Source of the DNA: Dyella sp. C11
Lineage (GTDB): Bacteria > Pseudomonadota > Gammaproteobacteria > Xanthomonadales > Rhodanobacteraceae
NCBI RefSeq assembly: GCF_003121485.1
Contig: NZ_QAVX01000015.1
Span: 27,703-91,702 of the forward strand
Length of the DNA: 64,000 nucleotides
Direction of reading: 5' to 3'
Under the pieces are notes generated by a model. That model had not been told where the DNA came from, searched no databases, and saw only the letters and a list, made by a program, of their open reading frames with translations. A program made the position numbers and the translations under genes. Shown piece after piece: positions 15,881-25,586 of the stretch; position 1 is the first letter of the stretch; each line of letters begins with the position of its first letter.

Positions 15881-16906
15881 TTACCTGAACGCCAACGCCA
15901 GCACGATGCCGATCCACACCGCCATGCCCAGCCAGTTGTTGTTGCGGAAGGCCCACAGGCAGGCGGCGCGGTCGTGCGTGCGAATGCGCCACAGCTGCCA
16001 CCCGAACAGGCCGGCAGCGGCCAGCAGGCTCAGCCAGTAGGGCCAGCCCAGCGAGGCGCGCTGGCCCACGAACAGCATGGCCAGCAGGAACGTGGCCATC
16101 AGAATGCCCAGGATCGGCAGATCGGCATCGCCAAACAGGATGGCCGTGGACTTGGCGCCCGCCTTGATGTCCTCGTCGCGGTCCACCAGCGCGTATTGGG
16201 TGTCGTAAACCACCGACCAGATGATGTTGGCGATGAACAGCAACCAGCCCACCGGCGGCACGGTGTTCATCACCGCGGCGAACGCCATGGGGATGGACCA
16301 GCCGAACGCCGCGCCCAGCACCACCTGCGGCAGATGCGTGTAGCGCTTGGTGAACGGGTAGATGGCGGCCAGGGCGGCGCCCGCGAACGACATCTCGATG
16401 GTCAGCTTGTTGGTGAACAGCACCAGGATGAACGAGAACACCAGCAGGCTGGCAAACACGATCAGCGCCTCGCGCGGCGTCACGCGCCCGGCGGCGATGG
16501 GTCGGCCCGCGGTGCGCTCCACTTGCGGGTCCAGCTTGCGGTCGGCGTAATCGTTGATGGCGCAGCCGGCAGCACGCATGGAAAACACGCCCAGTGTAAA
16601 GATCACCAGCATCTTCACCGGCGGGAAGTCCGATGCCGCCAGCCACAGCGCCCACCACGTCGGCCACAGCAACAGCAGCGCGCCGATGGGGCGATCCATG
16701 CGGGTCAGCACCAGGTAGTCGCGCGCCTTGCTGCGATAGGCCTCGGGCAGCTTCTGCAGCAGCCAGTCCAGCACTCGCGTGGCGCGCGTGGAACTGTCCG
16801 CCGGCTGCGCCGTGCGCGCGGTTTTCGGCGCCACGCCGGGGCGCGGACGCGGGGCACTGGTGGTCGGCAGGTTGCGCCGCTGGCGCTTGCGTGAAGTGGG
16901 AGCCAT
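15881..16906 (-). CDS. ubiA: 4-hydroxybenzoate polyprenyltransferase
   Basis: 341 residues, integral inner-membrane prenyltransferase of ubiquinone synthesis. The two Asp-rich motifs are NDYADRKLD (118-126) and YDTQYALVDRDED (234-246), and about eight or nine membrane spans are visible (e.g. GALLLLWPTWWALWLA, ALIVFASLLVFSFILVLF). It joins the polyprenyl chain to 4-hydroxybenzoate. The N-terminus carries ~45 extra basic, low-complexity residues (SRKRQRRNLPTT) compared with the ~290-residue norm. An internal start cannot be excluded. Confidence 0.93.
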   Translation of the reverse strand: MAPTSRKRQRRNLPTTSAPRPRPGVAPKTARTAQPADSSTRATRVLDWLLQKLPEAYRSKARDYLVLTRMDRPIGALLLLWPTWWALWLAASDFPPVKMLVIFTLGVFSMRAAGCAINDYADRKLDPQVERTAGRPIAAGRVTPREALIVFASLLVFSFILVLFTNKLTIEMSFAGAALAAIYPFTKRYTHLPQVVLGAAFGWSIPMAFAAVMNTVPPVGWLLFIANIIWSVVYDTQYALVDRDEDIKAGAKSTAILFGDADLPILGILMATFLLAMLFVGQRASLGWPYWLSLLAAAGLFGWQLWRIRTHDRAACLWAFRNNNWLGMAVWIGIVLALAFR

Positions 16907-17033
16907 TTGCCCAGTTTAACGTGGGCCATCGTCATGGGTGGCGTGACGGATGACCTGTTTCCCCTGCGCGCCGTGTCGCAACACCGTCACAAAGGGGCCT
17001 AAACTCGCGGTCTACCCGCATGGAATCACGCCG

Positions 17034-17390
17034 ATGCCCAAGGCCCTCAGTCACATCGCCCTGATCGTCGCCCACCCCACCCGCACCGCACACCTGCTCA
17101 CGGGCGTGTTCGACGACGCGCGTATCGTGCAGGAAGAAGACCCGGACCACGCGCACCCCGAGGTCATCGTCTCCGTGGGTGGCCTGGAGTTCGCCCTGAT
17201 CCGCGGGCAGGGGCCGGTGTCACGCAATGGCGATCACATCGCCTTCGCGGTGACCAAGCAGGAACAGCTCGAATGCGCGCGCCGCATGGACGAGCTGGCG
17301 CTGGATTACCAGATGGCCCGCGAAGACACGGCGCTGTATTTCAGCGATTACGACAACCATGTGTTCGAGCTGGAAGTGATGGAATCGTAG
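17034..17390 (+). CDS. FosX-like VOC metalloprotein
   Basis: 118 residues from the ATG at 17034. The VOC metal triad is present: His7 (LSHIALIV), His68 (NGDHIAFAV) and Glu112 (NHVFELEV). The ending LYFSDYDNHVFELE resembles FosX/FosA fosfomycin-modifying enzymes and related proteins of unknown substrate. A resistance function is not established; many such proteins in environmental bacteria are not resistance enzymes. It is a single gene between ubiA (divergent) and ilvA (convergent). Confidence 0.8.
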   Translation: MPKALSHIALIVAHPTRTAHLLTGVFDDARIVQEEDPDHAHPEVIVSVGGLEFALIRGQGPVSRNGDHIAFAVTKQEQLECARRMDELALDYQMAREDTALYFSDYDNHVFELEVMES

Positions 17391-17396
17391 ACCGCT

Positions 17397-17456
17397 GTCG
17401 CGCACAAGTGCGCTCCTACAAGGTCTCGTTTCTGTAGGAGCGCACTTGTGCGCGAC
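17397..17456. repeat. REP-like inverted pair between convergent genes
   Basis: The reverse arm (17397-17419) and forward arm GTAGGAGCGCACTTGTGC (17434-17456) are only 14 bp apart. They lie between the convergent FosX-like gene and ilvA, and could act as a bidirectional transcript end, though no U-tract follows. Confidence 0.9.
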
Positions 17457-17466
17457 GGGACTCGCC

Positions 17467-19029
17467 TTACCGCAGCAACAAGCGATACGCCGGATTCTCG
17501 CTCTCATCCCGGAACGGATAACCCAGCGTATCCAGGAAGGCCTGGAACAACGCCCGCTCATCCGCCGGCACCTGGATACCGACAAGAATCCGCCCGTAAT
17601 CCGCACCCTGGTTGCGGTAGTGGAACAGGCTGATGTTCCAGTCCGGATGCATGTGGCCCAGGAAGCGCGTCAGCGCACCGGGCCGCTCCGGAAACTCGAA
17701 GCGGTAGAGCAGCTCGTCGCAAGCCAGTGGTGAGCTGCCGCCGATCATGTGGCGCAGGTGCAACTTGGCCAGTTCGTCGTCGGTGAGGTCGAGCACGCCA
17801 AAGCCATGGGCGCGGAAGGCGTCGATCAACGTCTGGCGTTCGTCCCGGTGCGTGGTCTGCACGCCCACGAAGATGTGCGCTTCGCTGGCGCTGCCGATGC
17901 GGTAGTTGAATTCAGTGATGCTGCGCTGATCGAGCGCCGCGCAAAAACGCCGGAAGCTGCCGCGCTCCTCGGGAATGGTGACCGCGAACACCGCCTCGCG
18001 CTGCTCACCCACTTCGGCACGCTCGGCCACAAACCGCAGCCGGTCGAAATTGAGATTGGCGCCGGACACCACCGCCACCATCGGCTGCGCCGACGCATCA
18101 TGCGTTGCGATGTACTGCTTGAGACCCGCCAGCGCGAGCGCGCCTGCCGGCTCGGGCACGCTGCGCGTCTCGTGGAATACATCGCGAATGGCTGCACAGA
18201 TGGCGTCGGTATCCACGCGCACCATGCCATCGGCGTAGCGCTGGCACAGATCGAAGGTCAGGTCGCCCACGCGTTTCACCGCGGTGCCGTCGGCAAACAG
18301 GCCCACTTCGGACAGTGTCACCGGCGCGCCGGCATCCAGCGATTGCGCCATGGCATCGGAATCGCAGGTCTGCACGCCGATGACCTTGATCTCGGGGCGC
18401 AGCGCTTTCACGTAGGCGGCGATGCCTGCCAGCAGGCCGCCGCCACCCACCGGTACGAAGATGGCATGCAGCGGTCCGGGATGCTGGCGCAGGATCTCCA
18501 TGCCCACCGTCGCCTGGCCGGCGATAACAGCCGCATCGTCGAAGGGGTGCACAAAGGTGTAGCCGTGTTCGGCCTGCAGCCGGGCCGCTGTTGCCTGGGC
18601 GTCGCTGTACGAATCGCCGGCCAGCACCACTTCCACGTGCGTACCGCCAAAGCGGCGCACGGCATCTACTTTCACCTGCGGCGCCGTTACGGGCATCACG
18701 ATTACCGCACGAACGCCAAGCCGGGCTGCCGCAAGGGCAACACCCTGCGCGTGGTTGCCTGCGGAAGCGGCAATGACGCCGCGCGCGCGTTCGGCTTCGC
18801 CAAGCTGTGCCATGCGGTTGTAAGCGCCGCGGAGCTTGAACGAGAACACCGGCTGCTGGTCTTCCCGCTTGAGCAACACGGGTTGCCCGAGTCGCGCGGA
18901 AAGCAACGGTGCTGCTTCGAGCGAGGTCTCGCGTGCGACGTCATAGACACGCGCACCCACGGTCATGCGCAGCAGGTCATGTCCGCTTGGCGATGCGTCC
19001 GACACGCTGCGGGCAGCAAGAGCGTTCAT
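17467..19029 (-). CDS. ilvA: Threonine dehydratase, biosynthetic
   Basis: 520 residues. The N-terminal catalytic domain carries the PLP lysine in SFKLRGAYN (Lys65) and ASAGNHAQGVALAA. The phosphate loop PVGGGGLLAGIAAYVK follows. Two C-terminal ACT-like regulatory domains begin near residue 340 (REAVFAVTIPEERGSF, ...FEFPERPGALTRFL). It converts threonine to 2-oxobutyrate, the committed step to isoleucine, normally inhibited by Ile. It is the last gene of the superoperon; its ATG overlaps the ilvM stop (ATGA). Confidence 0.96.
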   Translation of the reverse strand: MNALAARSVSDASPSGHDLLRMTVGARVYDVARETSLEAAPLLSARLGQPVLLKREDQQPVFSFKLRGAYNRMAQLGEAERARGVIAASAGNHAQGVALAAARLGVRAVIVMPVTAPQVKVDAVRRFGGTHVEVVLAGDSYSDAQATAARLQAEHGYTFVHPFDDAAVIAGQATVGMEILRQHPGPLHAIFVPVGGGGLLAGIAAYVKALRPEIKVIGVQTCDSDAMAQSLDAGAPVTLSEVGLFADGTAVKRVGDLTFDLCQRYADGMVRVDTDAICAAIRDVFHETRSVPEPAGALALAGLKQYIATHDASAQPMVAVVSGANLNFDRLRFVAERAEVGEQREAVFAVTIPEERGSFRRFCAALDQRSITEFNYRIGSASEAHIFVGVQTTHRDERQTLIDAFRAHGFGVLDLTDDELAKLHLRHMIGGSSPLACDELLYRFEFPERPGALTRFLGHMHPDWNISLFHYRNQGADYGRILVGIQVPADERALFQAFLDTLGYPFRDESENPAYRLLLR

Positions 19030-19268
19030 GGCAGGGCGGCGGGATGGGTCACGTCGATCACGTCCACCAGCTTGCGGGTCTGCTTGATGATCTGCTCCAC
19101 CGTATCATCCGCACCTTCCATCACCAGCGTGAGCTGCGAGACGGCGGGATCTTCCGTGGCGGCCACGGTGAGCGAGTCGATGTTGCAGTGACGTGCGGCG
19201 AACATGCCGGCGACGCGCATCAAGGCGCCGGATTCGTTTTGCAGAAGAATGGAAAGCGTGTGTTTCAT
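19026..19268 (-). CDS. ilvM: Acetolactate synthase small subunit, ACT domain only (IlvM-like)
   Basis: 80 residues forming one ACT domain: LSILLQNESGALMRVAGMF, then CNIDSLTVAATEDPAVSQLTL. Small subunits of the IlvN/IlvH type are 95-165 residues; this short form resembles IlvM. It regulates and stabilises the IlvG catalytic subunit. The ATG at 19268 has GGAG 6 nt upstream; a GTG six bases earlier is less likely. ilvA follows with an ATGA overlap. Confidence 0.9.
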   Translation of the reverse strand: MKHTLSILLQNESGALMRVAGMFAARHCNIDSLTVAATEDPAVSQLTLVMEGADDTVEQIIKQTRKLVDVIDVTHPAALP

Positions 19269-19293
19269 GGCCACTCCGTAGTCCCTACCTATC

Positions 19294-19374
19294 CGTCATT
19301 CCGGCGCAGGCCGGAATCCAGTCGCGACCACCTGACACCATCGGCACTGGATCCCGGCCTTCGCCGGGATGACG
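19294..19374. repeat. CGTCATTCC hairpin repeat in the ilvG-ilvM gap
   Basis: Left arm CGTCATTCCGGCGCAGGCCG and right arm ACTGGATCCCGGCCTTCGCC..GGGATGACG are imperfect inverted copies. They occupy most of the 137-bp gap between ilvG and ilvM. Confidence 0.85.
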
Positions 19375-19405
19375 AGCTTTGAACTCTCCACGGGGATGGC
19401 GAGCG

Positions 19406-21286
19406 TCAGAACATGTCGCTCGTCGCATCTCCCGACGTTTCCTGCGCCACGCGCGAGGGAATGAAATCCCCCGTGATCATCTGCGCATACGTCGAACCCG
19501 GCCCCACCATGGGATACACGCCGGCATCCGGATCGATCATCACTTCGAGGAACGCCGGACCATCGAAGGCAAGAAAATCGGCGATGGTGTCCGCGAGCTT
19601 GGCCTTGTCTTCCAGCCGCTGGGCCCACTCGAAGCCATCGGCCTGCGCGGCCTTGATGAAATCCTTCTTGTGCAGGCTCTTGTCCGACGAGGCAAACCGC
19701 CCGCGGAAGAACAGCTTCTGCCATTGGCGCACCATGCCGTCGCCAATGTTGTTGAGCACCACCACCTTCACGGGCAAGTGATAGGTGGTGACGGTTTCCA
19801 GCTCGCCGAGATTCATGCGGATACTGGCATCGCCATCGATGTCGATGACCACCGCATCGCGCCGCGCGAACTGCGCGCCAATGGCCGCCGGCAAGCCGAA
19901 ACCCATGGTTCCCATGGAGCCGGAGGTGAGCCAATGGCGCGGTTCGCGGAAATCGAAATATTGCGCAGCCCACATCTGGTGCTGGCCGACGCCGGTGCTG
20001 ATCACCGCGCGACCTTGCGTGTGCTGGTTGATGGCTTCGATCACCGCCTGCGGCTGGATCAGCGTACTGTCGCGATCGTAATTCAGGCCGTGGTCGCGCT
20101 TGAGCGCGGCGATATGGGCATGCCAGTTCGCGTAACGGCCTTCCGCTGAGAAATTCAGTCCGTGACGCAGGCCGTACTGGTGCAGCCGCGACAAGGTGGC
20201 GTCGAGATCGCCGTGATGATGCCAGTGCACGGACTTCACCTTGCCGATCTCGGCAGGGTCGATGTCGATCTGCGCGATGAAGCGTGCGTGCGGCGCGAAC
20301 TTGTCGGGCACGCTGGCCACGCGATCATCGAAGCGCGCGCCCAGTGCCAGCAGGAAGTCGCAATCTTCCACGGCATAGTTGGCGTGCGCCGTACCGTGCA
20401 TGCCCAGCATGTGCAGCGCGAGCGGCTCGGTGGTGTCCATCGCGCCGATACCCATCAGCGTGGTGGTCACCGGCAGCCCGAATTGCTTGACGAAAGCGCG
20501 CAGCGTGGCAGAGGCCTCGCCCGCGATGATGCCGCCGCCCGCATAGATCAGCGGACGCCTGGCCTTGGCCAGCGCGTCGAAGAAAGCTGCGCATTGCGCG
20601 TCGTCCACGCGAGCGTTCTGGATGGCGTGCTGGCGCGCGCGATAACCGGGGATCGGCAGCGTGCCTTCGCCGGCAAACGTGAGTGCGCTGTTCTGCACGT
20701 CCTTGGGGATGTCGACCACGACAGGGCCGGGTCGTCCGCTGCGGGCGATTTCGAACGCGGTGCGCAACGTCTCTTCCAGCCGCGACGGATCAGTGAGCAG
20801 GAACACGTGCTTGGCGCACGGGCTCATGATGTTGCTGACCGGCGCTTCCTGAAACGCGTCGCTGCCCAGCGCCGCGGTGGGCACCTGGCCGCAGATGACC
20901 ACCATGGGCACGGAATCGGACATCGCGTCGCGCACCGGCGTCACCATGTTGGTGGCGCCCGGACCGGAGGTAACGATGGCCACGCCCACTTTGCCGGACG
21001 CACGCGCGTAACCGGCGGCCATGAAGCCCGCACCCTGCTCGTTGGCGGGCACGATCAGCGGCATCGGCTCGCCGCCCAAGGGCGACAGATGTGTCGCGTT
21101 GAAACGGAAAACCGCGTCATACACGGGCAGGATCGCGCCGCCCGAATAACCGAACAGCACATCGACGCCTTCATCGGCCAATACCTGCACCACCACTTCT
21201 GCGCCGCTCATGGACTGGCCGGCGAGAGGGTGTGTCGTCAGTGGCGTGGGCACGTCACGATCTTCGATGGCGCGGTGCAGAGGCAT
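19406..21286 (-). CDS. ilvG: Acetolactate synthase large (catalytic) subunit
   Basis: 626 residues, ThDP-dependent. The N-terminal Pyr domain contains LFGYSGGAILPVYDAVF and the activating glutamate in VPANEQGAGFMAAGYARA (Glu83). The C-terminal PP domain has the ThDP/Mg motif VVIDIDGDASIRMNLGELET and GDGMVRQWQKLFF. It condenses two pyruvates, or pyruvate with 2-oxobutyrate, for Val/Leu and Ile. The start is uncertain: ATG 21286 is used, but MSGAEVVVQVL (25 residues later) begins the conserved domain, and no strong SD is visible at either. The upstream in-frame extension runs through repeats and is rejected. Confidence 0.94.
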   Translation of the reverse strand: MPLHRAIEDRDVPTPLTTHPLAGQSMSGAEVVVQVLADEGVDVLFGYSGGAILPVYDAVFRFNATHLSPLGGEPMPLIVPANEQGAGFMAAGYARASGKVGVAIVTSGPGATNMVTPVRDAMSDSVPMVVICGQVPTAALGSDAFQEAPVSNIMSPCAKHVFLLTDPSRLEETLRTAFEIARSGRPGPVVVDIPKDVQNSALTFAGEGTLPIPGYRARQHAIQNARVDDAQCAAFFDALAKARRPLIYAGGGIIAGEASATLRAFVKQFGLPVTTTLMGIGAMDTTEPLALHMLGMHGTAHANYAVEDCDFLLALGARFDDRVASVPDKFAPHARFIAQIDIDPAEIGKVKSVHWHHHGDLDATLSRLHQYGLRHGLNFSAEGRYANWHAHIAALKRDHGLNYDRDSTLIQPQAVIEAINQHTQGRAVISTGVGQHQMWAAQYFDFREPRHWLTSGSMGTMGFGLPAAIGAQFARRDAVVIDIDGDASIRMNLGELETVTTYHLPVKVVVLNNIGDGMVRQWQKLFFRGRFASSDKSLHKKDFIKAAQADGFEWAQRLEDKAKLADTIADFLAFDGPAFLEVMIDPDAGVYPMVGPGSTYAQMITGDFIPSRVAQETSGDATSDMF

Positions 21287-21353
21287 ATTCACGGTGATCG
21301 GCTTTCCCGGTGCATCGCCGAAACGTCGGCGAGCGGCATGTCGGTTGGAAAAT

Positions 21354-21380
21354 CCCCTCCCCTGAAAACCAGGGGAGGGC
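21354..21380 (-). repeat. Terminator-like hairpin in the ilvC-ilvG gap
   Basis: CCCTCCCCTG (21355-21364) and CAGGGGAGGG (21370-21379) form a perfect 10-bp stem with a 5-nt loop. In the ilv transcript the stem is followed by GATTTTCC. It could work as a weak intra-operonic terminator or 3' stabiliser for ilvC mRNA. Confidence 0.6.
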
Positions 21381-21459
21381 CAGGGAGGGGTAATGCGTGC
21401 GGGATGAGCACCCCTCGAGTCGAGCAAAAACGTTTGATGCTTGCGAAACCTTTCCTGCT

Positions 21460-21551
21460 CGTCATCCCTGCGAAAGCAGGGATCCAGTGCCTTTTGTGAT
21501 CCAGCCTGCACGTTGAAAGACACTGGATTCCTGCTTTCGCAGGAATGACGA
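21460..21551. repeat. CGTCATCCC hairpin repeat in the ilvC-ilvG gap
   Basis: Left arm CGTCATCCCTGCGAAAGCAG..GGATCCAGTG and right arm CACTGGATTCCTGCTTTCGC..AGGAATGACG form a long inverted repeat. It ends 10 bp from the ilvC stop codon. Confidence 0.9.
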
Positions 21552-21561
21552 GCCAAAATAC

Positions 21562-22575
21562 TTAACCCACTTTCTTCAACGGCTCGGCAGCAGCCTTCGG
21601 CGCATTCGCCTGCAGCCACGGCATGCGCTCGCGCAGCTTCGCGCCGACCTGTTCCACCGGATGCTCCAGGTCCGCCTGCTTGAACTTCTTGTAGTTCGGC
21701 AGGCCGGCTTCGTATTCGGCAATCCAGTTCTTGGCGAAGGTGCCGTCCTGGATGTCCTTGAGCACGCCCTTCATGCGCTCCTTGGTGGCCGCATCGATGA
21801 TGCGCGGGCCGCTGACGTAGTCGCCGTACTGCGCGGTCTCGGAGATGAACTCCAGCATGCGGGTGATGCCGCCTTCGTAGAACAGGTCCACGATCAGCTT
21901 CAGTTCGTGCAGCACTTCGTAGTACGCGATTTCCGGCTGGTAACCGGCTTCCACCAGCGTTTCGAAGCCGGCCTGTACCAGCGAGCTGGCGCCACCGCAC
22001 AGCACGGCCTGTTCGCCGAACAGATCGGTCTCGGTCTCTTCCTTGAAGTCGGTCTTGATCAGCAGCGCGCGACCGCCGCCGATACCGTCGGCATACGCCT
22101 TGGCCTTGGCTTCGGCGTTGCCGCTGACGTCCTGGTGCACGGCCCAGATGCTGGGCACGCCACGACCGATTTCATACTCGCGACGCACCAGCGCGCCCGG
22201 ACCCTTGGGCGCCACCAGCACCACGTCGATGTCCGTGCGCGGCTCGATCCGCTTGAAGTGCACGTTGAAGCCGTGCGCGAACAGCAGCGCAGCACCGGGC
22301 TTGATGTTCGGCTCGATGCTTTCCTTGTACAGCTTGGCCTGCACCATGTCGGGCGTGAGCACGGCGACCAGGTCGGCGTCCTTCACCGCATCGCCCGGTT
22401 CGGCGACGTTGAAGCCTTCGGCGCGGGCTTTCTCCCACGAGGGGCCACCCTTGCGCAGGCCGACGACGACGTCGAGACCGGAGTCGCGCAGGTTGAGTGC
22501 GTGGGCGCGGCCCTGGCTGCCAAAGCCCAGGACGGCGATGCGGGCGTTGGCCAGCGTGTCGTTGTTGTTGCTCAT
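21562..22575 (-). CDS. ilvC: Ketol-acid reductoisomerase (class I)
   Basis: 337 residues, the class I length. The Rossmann NADPH motif is [20 protein letters not shown] (14-33) and the knotted C-terminal domain has the metal ligands in [12 protein letters not shown] and [18 protein letters not shown]. It isomerises and reduces acetolactate/acetohydroxybutyrate. Start ATG overlaps the ilvD stop (ATGA). It is separated from ilvG by a 275-bp repeat-bearing gap. Confidence 0.97.
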   Translation of the reverse strand: MSNNNDTLANARIAVLGFGSQGRAHALNLRDSGLDVVVGLRKGGPSWEKARAEGFNVAEPGDAVKDADLVAVLTPDMVQAKLYKESIEPNIKPGAALLFAHGFNVHFKRIEPRTDIDVVLVAPKGPGALVRREYEIGRGVPSIWAVHQDVSGNAEAKAKAYADGIGGGRALLIKTDFKEETETDLFGEQAVLCGGASSLVQAGFETLVEAGYQPEIAYYEVLHELKLIVDLFYEGGITRMLEFISETAQYGDYVSGPRIIDAATKERMKGVLKDIQDGTFAKNWIAEYEAGLPNYKKFKQADLEHPVEQVGAKLRERMPWLQANAPKAAAEPLKKVG

Positions 22576-24293
22576 GCGGTGACTCCTGCGTTCGTGTCTT
22601 CGTTGACGTGTGTGGAAGCGTGGGATGCGGATGTACTGCGTGCTGCAATGGGTTGCGTGGTGGCACCTTCGGAAGCGGAGCCCACCAGGGAGACGTACTT
22701 GGCCAGCGCGCCGCGCGTGACCTTGGGTGCTGGCGGCTGCCAGGCGGCGCGACGCGGGGCGAGGTCGGCGGTGGTGCTGATCTCGCGCGTGTCGGCATCG
22801 ATGCGGATGCGGTCGCCTTCGTGCAACAGGCCGATGGGGCCGCCACGTGCGGCTTCGGGTGCGATATGGCCCACCATGTAGCCGTGCGTGGCGCCGGAGA
22901 AACGGCCGTCGGTAATCAACGCGACGTCGTCGCCCAGGCCGCGGCCGATCAGTGCGGCGGTGACGCCCAGCATTTCGCGCATGCCCGGGCCACCGGCCGG
23001 ACCTTCGTTGCGGATGACGATGACGTCACCCTTCTCGATGGTCCCACCCTGCACGGCGGCGAAGGCCTGCTCCTCGCTTTCGAACACGCGCGCACGGCCT
23101 TCGAAATGGCTGGCGCCCTTGCCGGCGAGCTTGAGGATGCAGCCTTCCGGCGCGAGGTTGCCGTAGAGGATGGAGTAGCCACCACGCGGCTTCAGCGGCT
23201 GCGAGATCGGATGCACGACATCCTGGTGTTCCGCACGGGGTGCGGCGGCAGCTTCATCGAACAGGCTGCGGCCGGTGACGGTCGGCGTGTCGGTGAGCAT
23301 GTCGGCGGCGATCAATTCCTGCGCCACGCGCGCGCTGCCACCGGCGCCGAACATTTCCACGGCGGTGTAACGGCCACCGGGCAGAAGATCGGCAATCACG
23401 GGCGTGTGCCTGGAAGCCGGTTCGAAATCCTCCAGCGTCCAGCGCGTGCCCGCTTCGCGCGCGATGGCGAGCAGATGCAACACCGCGTTGGTAGAACCCG
23501 CCGTGGCGGCGACCATGCGCGCGGCGTTGCGGAATGCGGTTTCGCTCAGCAGCTCGCGCGGCGTGCGGTTCTCCCTGAAGCACTCCATCACCAGCTCGCC
23601 ACAGCGACGTGCGGCGGCGGCCTTGGCCGGATGCGTGGCGGGAATGTCGTTGAAACCCATCGGCGACAAGCCGAGCGTGGTCAGCACCATCGCCATGGTG
23701 TTGGCGGTGAACTGGCCGCCGCAGGCACCTGCGCCCGGGCAGGCATCGCGTTCCACGGAGGTGAGTTCGTCATCGCCGATCTTGCCCGCGCCATGCGCGC
23801 CGACGGCTTCGAACACCTGCTGGATGGTGATGGGGTGGTTGTCGTGCGTGCCGTGCGCAATCGTGCCGCCGTACAGCGCCACGCTCGGGATATTGAGTCG
23901 CGCCATCGCCATCGCGGCGGCGGGAATGGTCTTGTCGCAGCCGCACAGCACCACCATCGCATCCAGGCAGTGACCGTCCACGGCCAGCTCGATGGAGTCG
24001 GTGATCACTTCGCGACTGATCAGCGACGCGCGCATGCCGGGCGTGCCCATGGCAATGCCGTCGGTCACTGCGATGGTGTTGAATTCCACCGGCGTGCCGC
24101 CGGCGGCGCGAATGCCTTCGGCCACGTGCTCGGCGAGCTCACGCAGGTTGAGGTTGCACGGGCTCACGTTCGACCACGTGTGCACCACGGCCACGAGCGG
24201 CTTGGCGATGGCTTCGTCGTCCATGCCGGTGGCGCGCAGCATGGCGCGTGCCGGTGCGCGGTCGGGGCCGGTCTTGATCAGGTCACTGCGCAT
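22572..24293 (-). CDS. ilvD: Dihydroxy-acid dehydratase
   Basis: 573 residues, IlvD/Edd family. Conserved landmarks: [18 protein letters not shown] (Cys of the Fe-S cluster), [19 protein letters not shown] (second Cys), and [20 protein letters not shown] (third Cys). The metal/substrate region is [22 protein letters not shown]. It dehydrates dihydroxyisovalerate and dihydroxymethylvalerate. The last ~25 residues ([20 protein letters not shown]) are low-complexity and lie beyond the conserved end. Confidence 0.95.
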   Translation of the reverse strand: MRSDLIKTGPDRAPARAMLRATGMDDEAIAKPLVAVVHTWSNVSPCNLNLRELAEHVAEGIRAAGGTPVEFNTIAVTDGIAMGTPGMRASLISREVITDSIELAVDGHCLDAMVVLCGCDKTIPAAAMAMARLNIPSVALYGGTIAHGTHDNHPITIQQVFEAVGAHGAGKIGDDELTSVERDACPGAGACGGQFTANTMAMVLTTLGLSPMGFNDIPATHPAKAAAARRCGELVMECFRENRTPRELLSETAFRNAARMVAATAGSTNAVLHLLAIAREAGTRWTLEDFEPASRHTPVIADLLPGGRYTAVEMFGAGGSARVAQELIAADMLTDTPTVTGRSLFDEAAAAPRAEHQDVVHPISQPLKPRGGYSILYGNLAPEGCILKLAGKGASHFEGRARVFESEEQAFAAVQGGTIEKGDVIVIRNEGPAGGPGMREMLGVTAALIGRGLGDDVALITDGRFSGATHGYMVGHIAPEAARGGPIGLLHEGDRIRIDADTREISTTADLAPRRAAWQPPAPKVTRGALAKYVSLVGSASEGATTQPIAARSTSASHASTHVNEDTNAGVTA

Positions 24294-24348
24294 GCGTGGG
24301 TTCCGGTGAAGAAGTGAACATGAAACTTGCGGACGCTTTCAAAGACAC

Positions 24349-24458
24349 CGTCATCCCCGCGTAGGCGGGGATCCAGCGTCTTTCGGACCGCGCAAAGGCA
24401 CTGGATGACCAGCCATACGGCTGTTGGAAAAGCGCCTCCCGCCTACGCGGGAATGACG
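24349..24458. repeat. CGTCATCCC hairpin repeat in the leuB-ilvD gap
   Basis: Left arm (24349-24380) CGTCATCCCCGCGTAGGCGG and right arm GCCTACGCGGGAATGACG flank ~60 bp that includes CACTGGATGACCAGCC. It fills most of the 195-bp gap between leuB and ilvD. Confidence 0.85.
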
Positions 24459-24488
24459 TTGCAGGAGAGGCTGAGGGTGTGGCTGGAC

Positions 24489-25586
24489 TCAACCGCATGC
24501 GCGCCCCCAGCGAAGAAAAGCCGCCGCGTTGCAGGCGTGTTCGTCGACGGCGGCAAGCACCGCTTCCAGCACGTCCTTGGTACCTGCGCTGCCACCGATG
24601 TCGCGTGTGTGCGGGCCGCGCTCCAGCACTTCGGCCACGGCTGCTTCCACGGTGCTGGCTTCTTCTTCCAGGCCCAGCGAATGACGCAACAGCATGGCGG
24701 CGGAAAGAATGGCGCCGATGGGATTGGCCACGCCCTGGCCAGCGATATCCGGCGCGGAACCGTGGATGGGTTCGTACAGGCCACCCTTGCCTTCACCCAG
24801 CGACGCTGACGGCAGCAGGCCCAGCGAACCGGCGAGCGCGGCGGCTTCGTCGGTGAGGATGTCGCCGAACAGGTTTTCGGTGACCACCACGTCGTACTTG
24901 CCCGGCTGCGTCAGCAGCAGCATGGCCATGGAATCGACCAGCTGGTGCTCCAGCTTCACGTCCGGATATTCGGCCGCGATGCGCTGCACCGTGGTGCGCC
25001 ACAGGCGCGACGTTTCCAGCACGTTGGCCTTGTCGACCGACGTGACGTGCTTGCGGCGCTCGCGTGCGAGTTCGAAGGCACGACGCGTGACGCGTTCCAC
25101 TTCGGCAACGGTGTACTTGCACTCGTCGATGGCGGTGTCGATGGTGCGCGTCTTCGCGCCGAAGTAGGCGCCTCCGGTGAGTTCGCGCACGAACAGCACG
25201 TCGACGTTCTTCAGCTTCTCGTTCTTCAGCGGCGACAGCGAGGCCAGCGCCGGATGCACTTGCAGCGGACGCAGGTTGGCGTAGACGCCGAGTGCCGCGC
25301 GCAGTGCCAGCAGGCCCTGTTCGGGGCGCACCGGCGCGTTCGGATCGGACCACTTCGGACCGCCTACTGCGCCAAGCAGTACCGCATCGGCGGCCTTGCA
25401 CGCTTCCAGCGAGGCTTTTGGCAACGGTTCGCCAGTGGCATCGATGGCGCAACCGCCGATCTGATGTTCTTCGAAGTGGAAGTGATGATCGTAATGCGCA
25501 GCGACCGCATCGAGCACGGCCACGGCCGCAGCAGTGACTTCCGGGCCGACGCCGTCGCCGGGCAGGGTGACGATATGCGCTCTCAT
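24489..25586 (-). CDS. leuB: 3-isopropylmalate dehydrogenase
   Basis: 365 residues. Landmarks of the isocitrate/isopropylmalate dehydrogenase family: [20 protein letters not shown] at the start, [32 protein letters not shown], the catalytic region [17 protein letters not shown] (here [13 protein letters not shown]) and the signature [20 protein letters not shown], with the adenosine-binding [20 protein letters not shown] near the end. It oxidises and decarboxylates 3-isopropylmalate. Its ATG overlaps the leuD stop (ATGA). Confidence 0.96.
   Translation of the reverse strand: MRAHIVTLPGDGVGPEVTAAAVAVLDAVAAHYDHHFHFEEHQIGGCAIDATGEPLPKASLEACKAADAVLLGAVGGPKWSDPNAPVRPEQGLLALRAALGVYANLRPLQVHPALASLSPLKNEKLKNVDVLFVRELTGGAYFGAKTRTIDTAIDECKYTVAEVERVTRRAFELARERRKHVTSVDKANVLETSRLWRTTVQRIAAEYPDVKLEHQLVDSMAMLLLTQPGKYDVVVTENLFGDILTDEAAALAGSLGLLPSASLGEGKGGLYEPIHGSAPDIAGQGVANPIGAILSAAMLLRHSLGLEEEASTVEAAVAEVLERGPHTRDIGGSAGTKDVLEAVLAAVDEHACNAAAFLRWGRACG

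Noticed and set aside
17034..17390. Calling the VOC protein a fosfomycin resistance gene
   Set aside because: Only the metal triad and general fold match; substrate residues cannot be judged and there is no resistance context.
21287..22000. In-frame N-terminal extension of ilvG up to 864 residues
   Set aside because: The added part is antisense-like sequence across repeats and overlaps ilvC in another frame; the conserved enzyme begins at or after 21286.
22497..24317. 606-codon plus-strand frame antisense to ilvD
   Set aside because: Codon-position shadow; ilvD on the minus strand is complete and operon-embedded.
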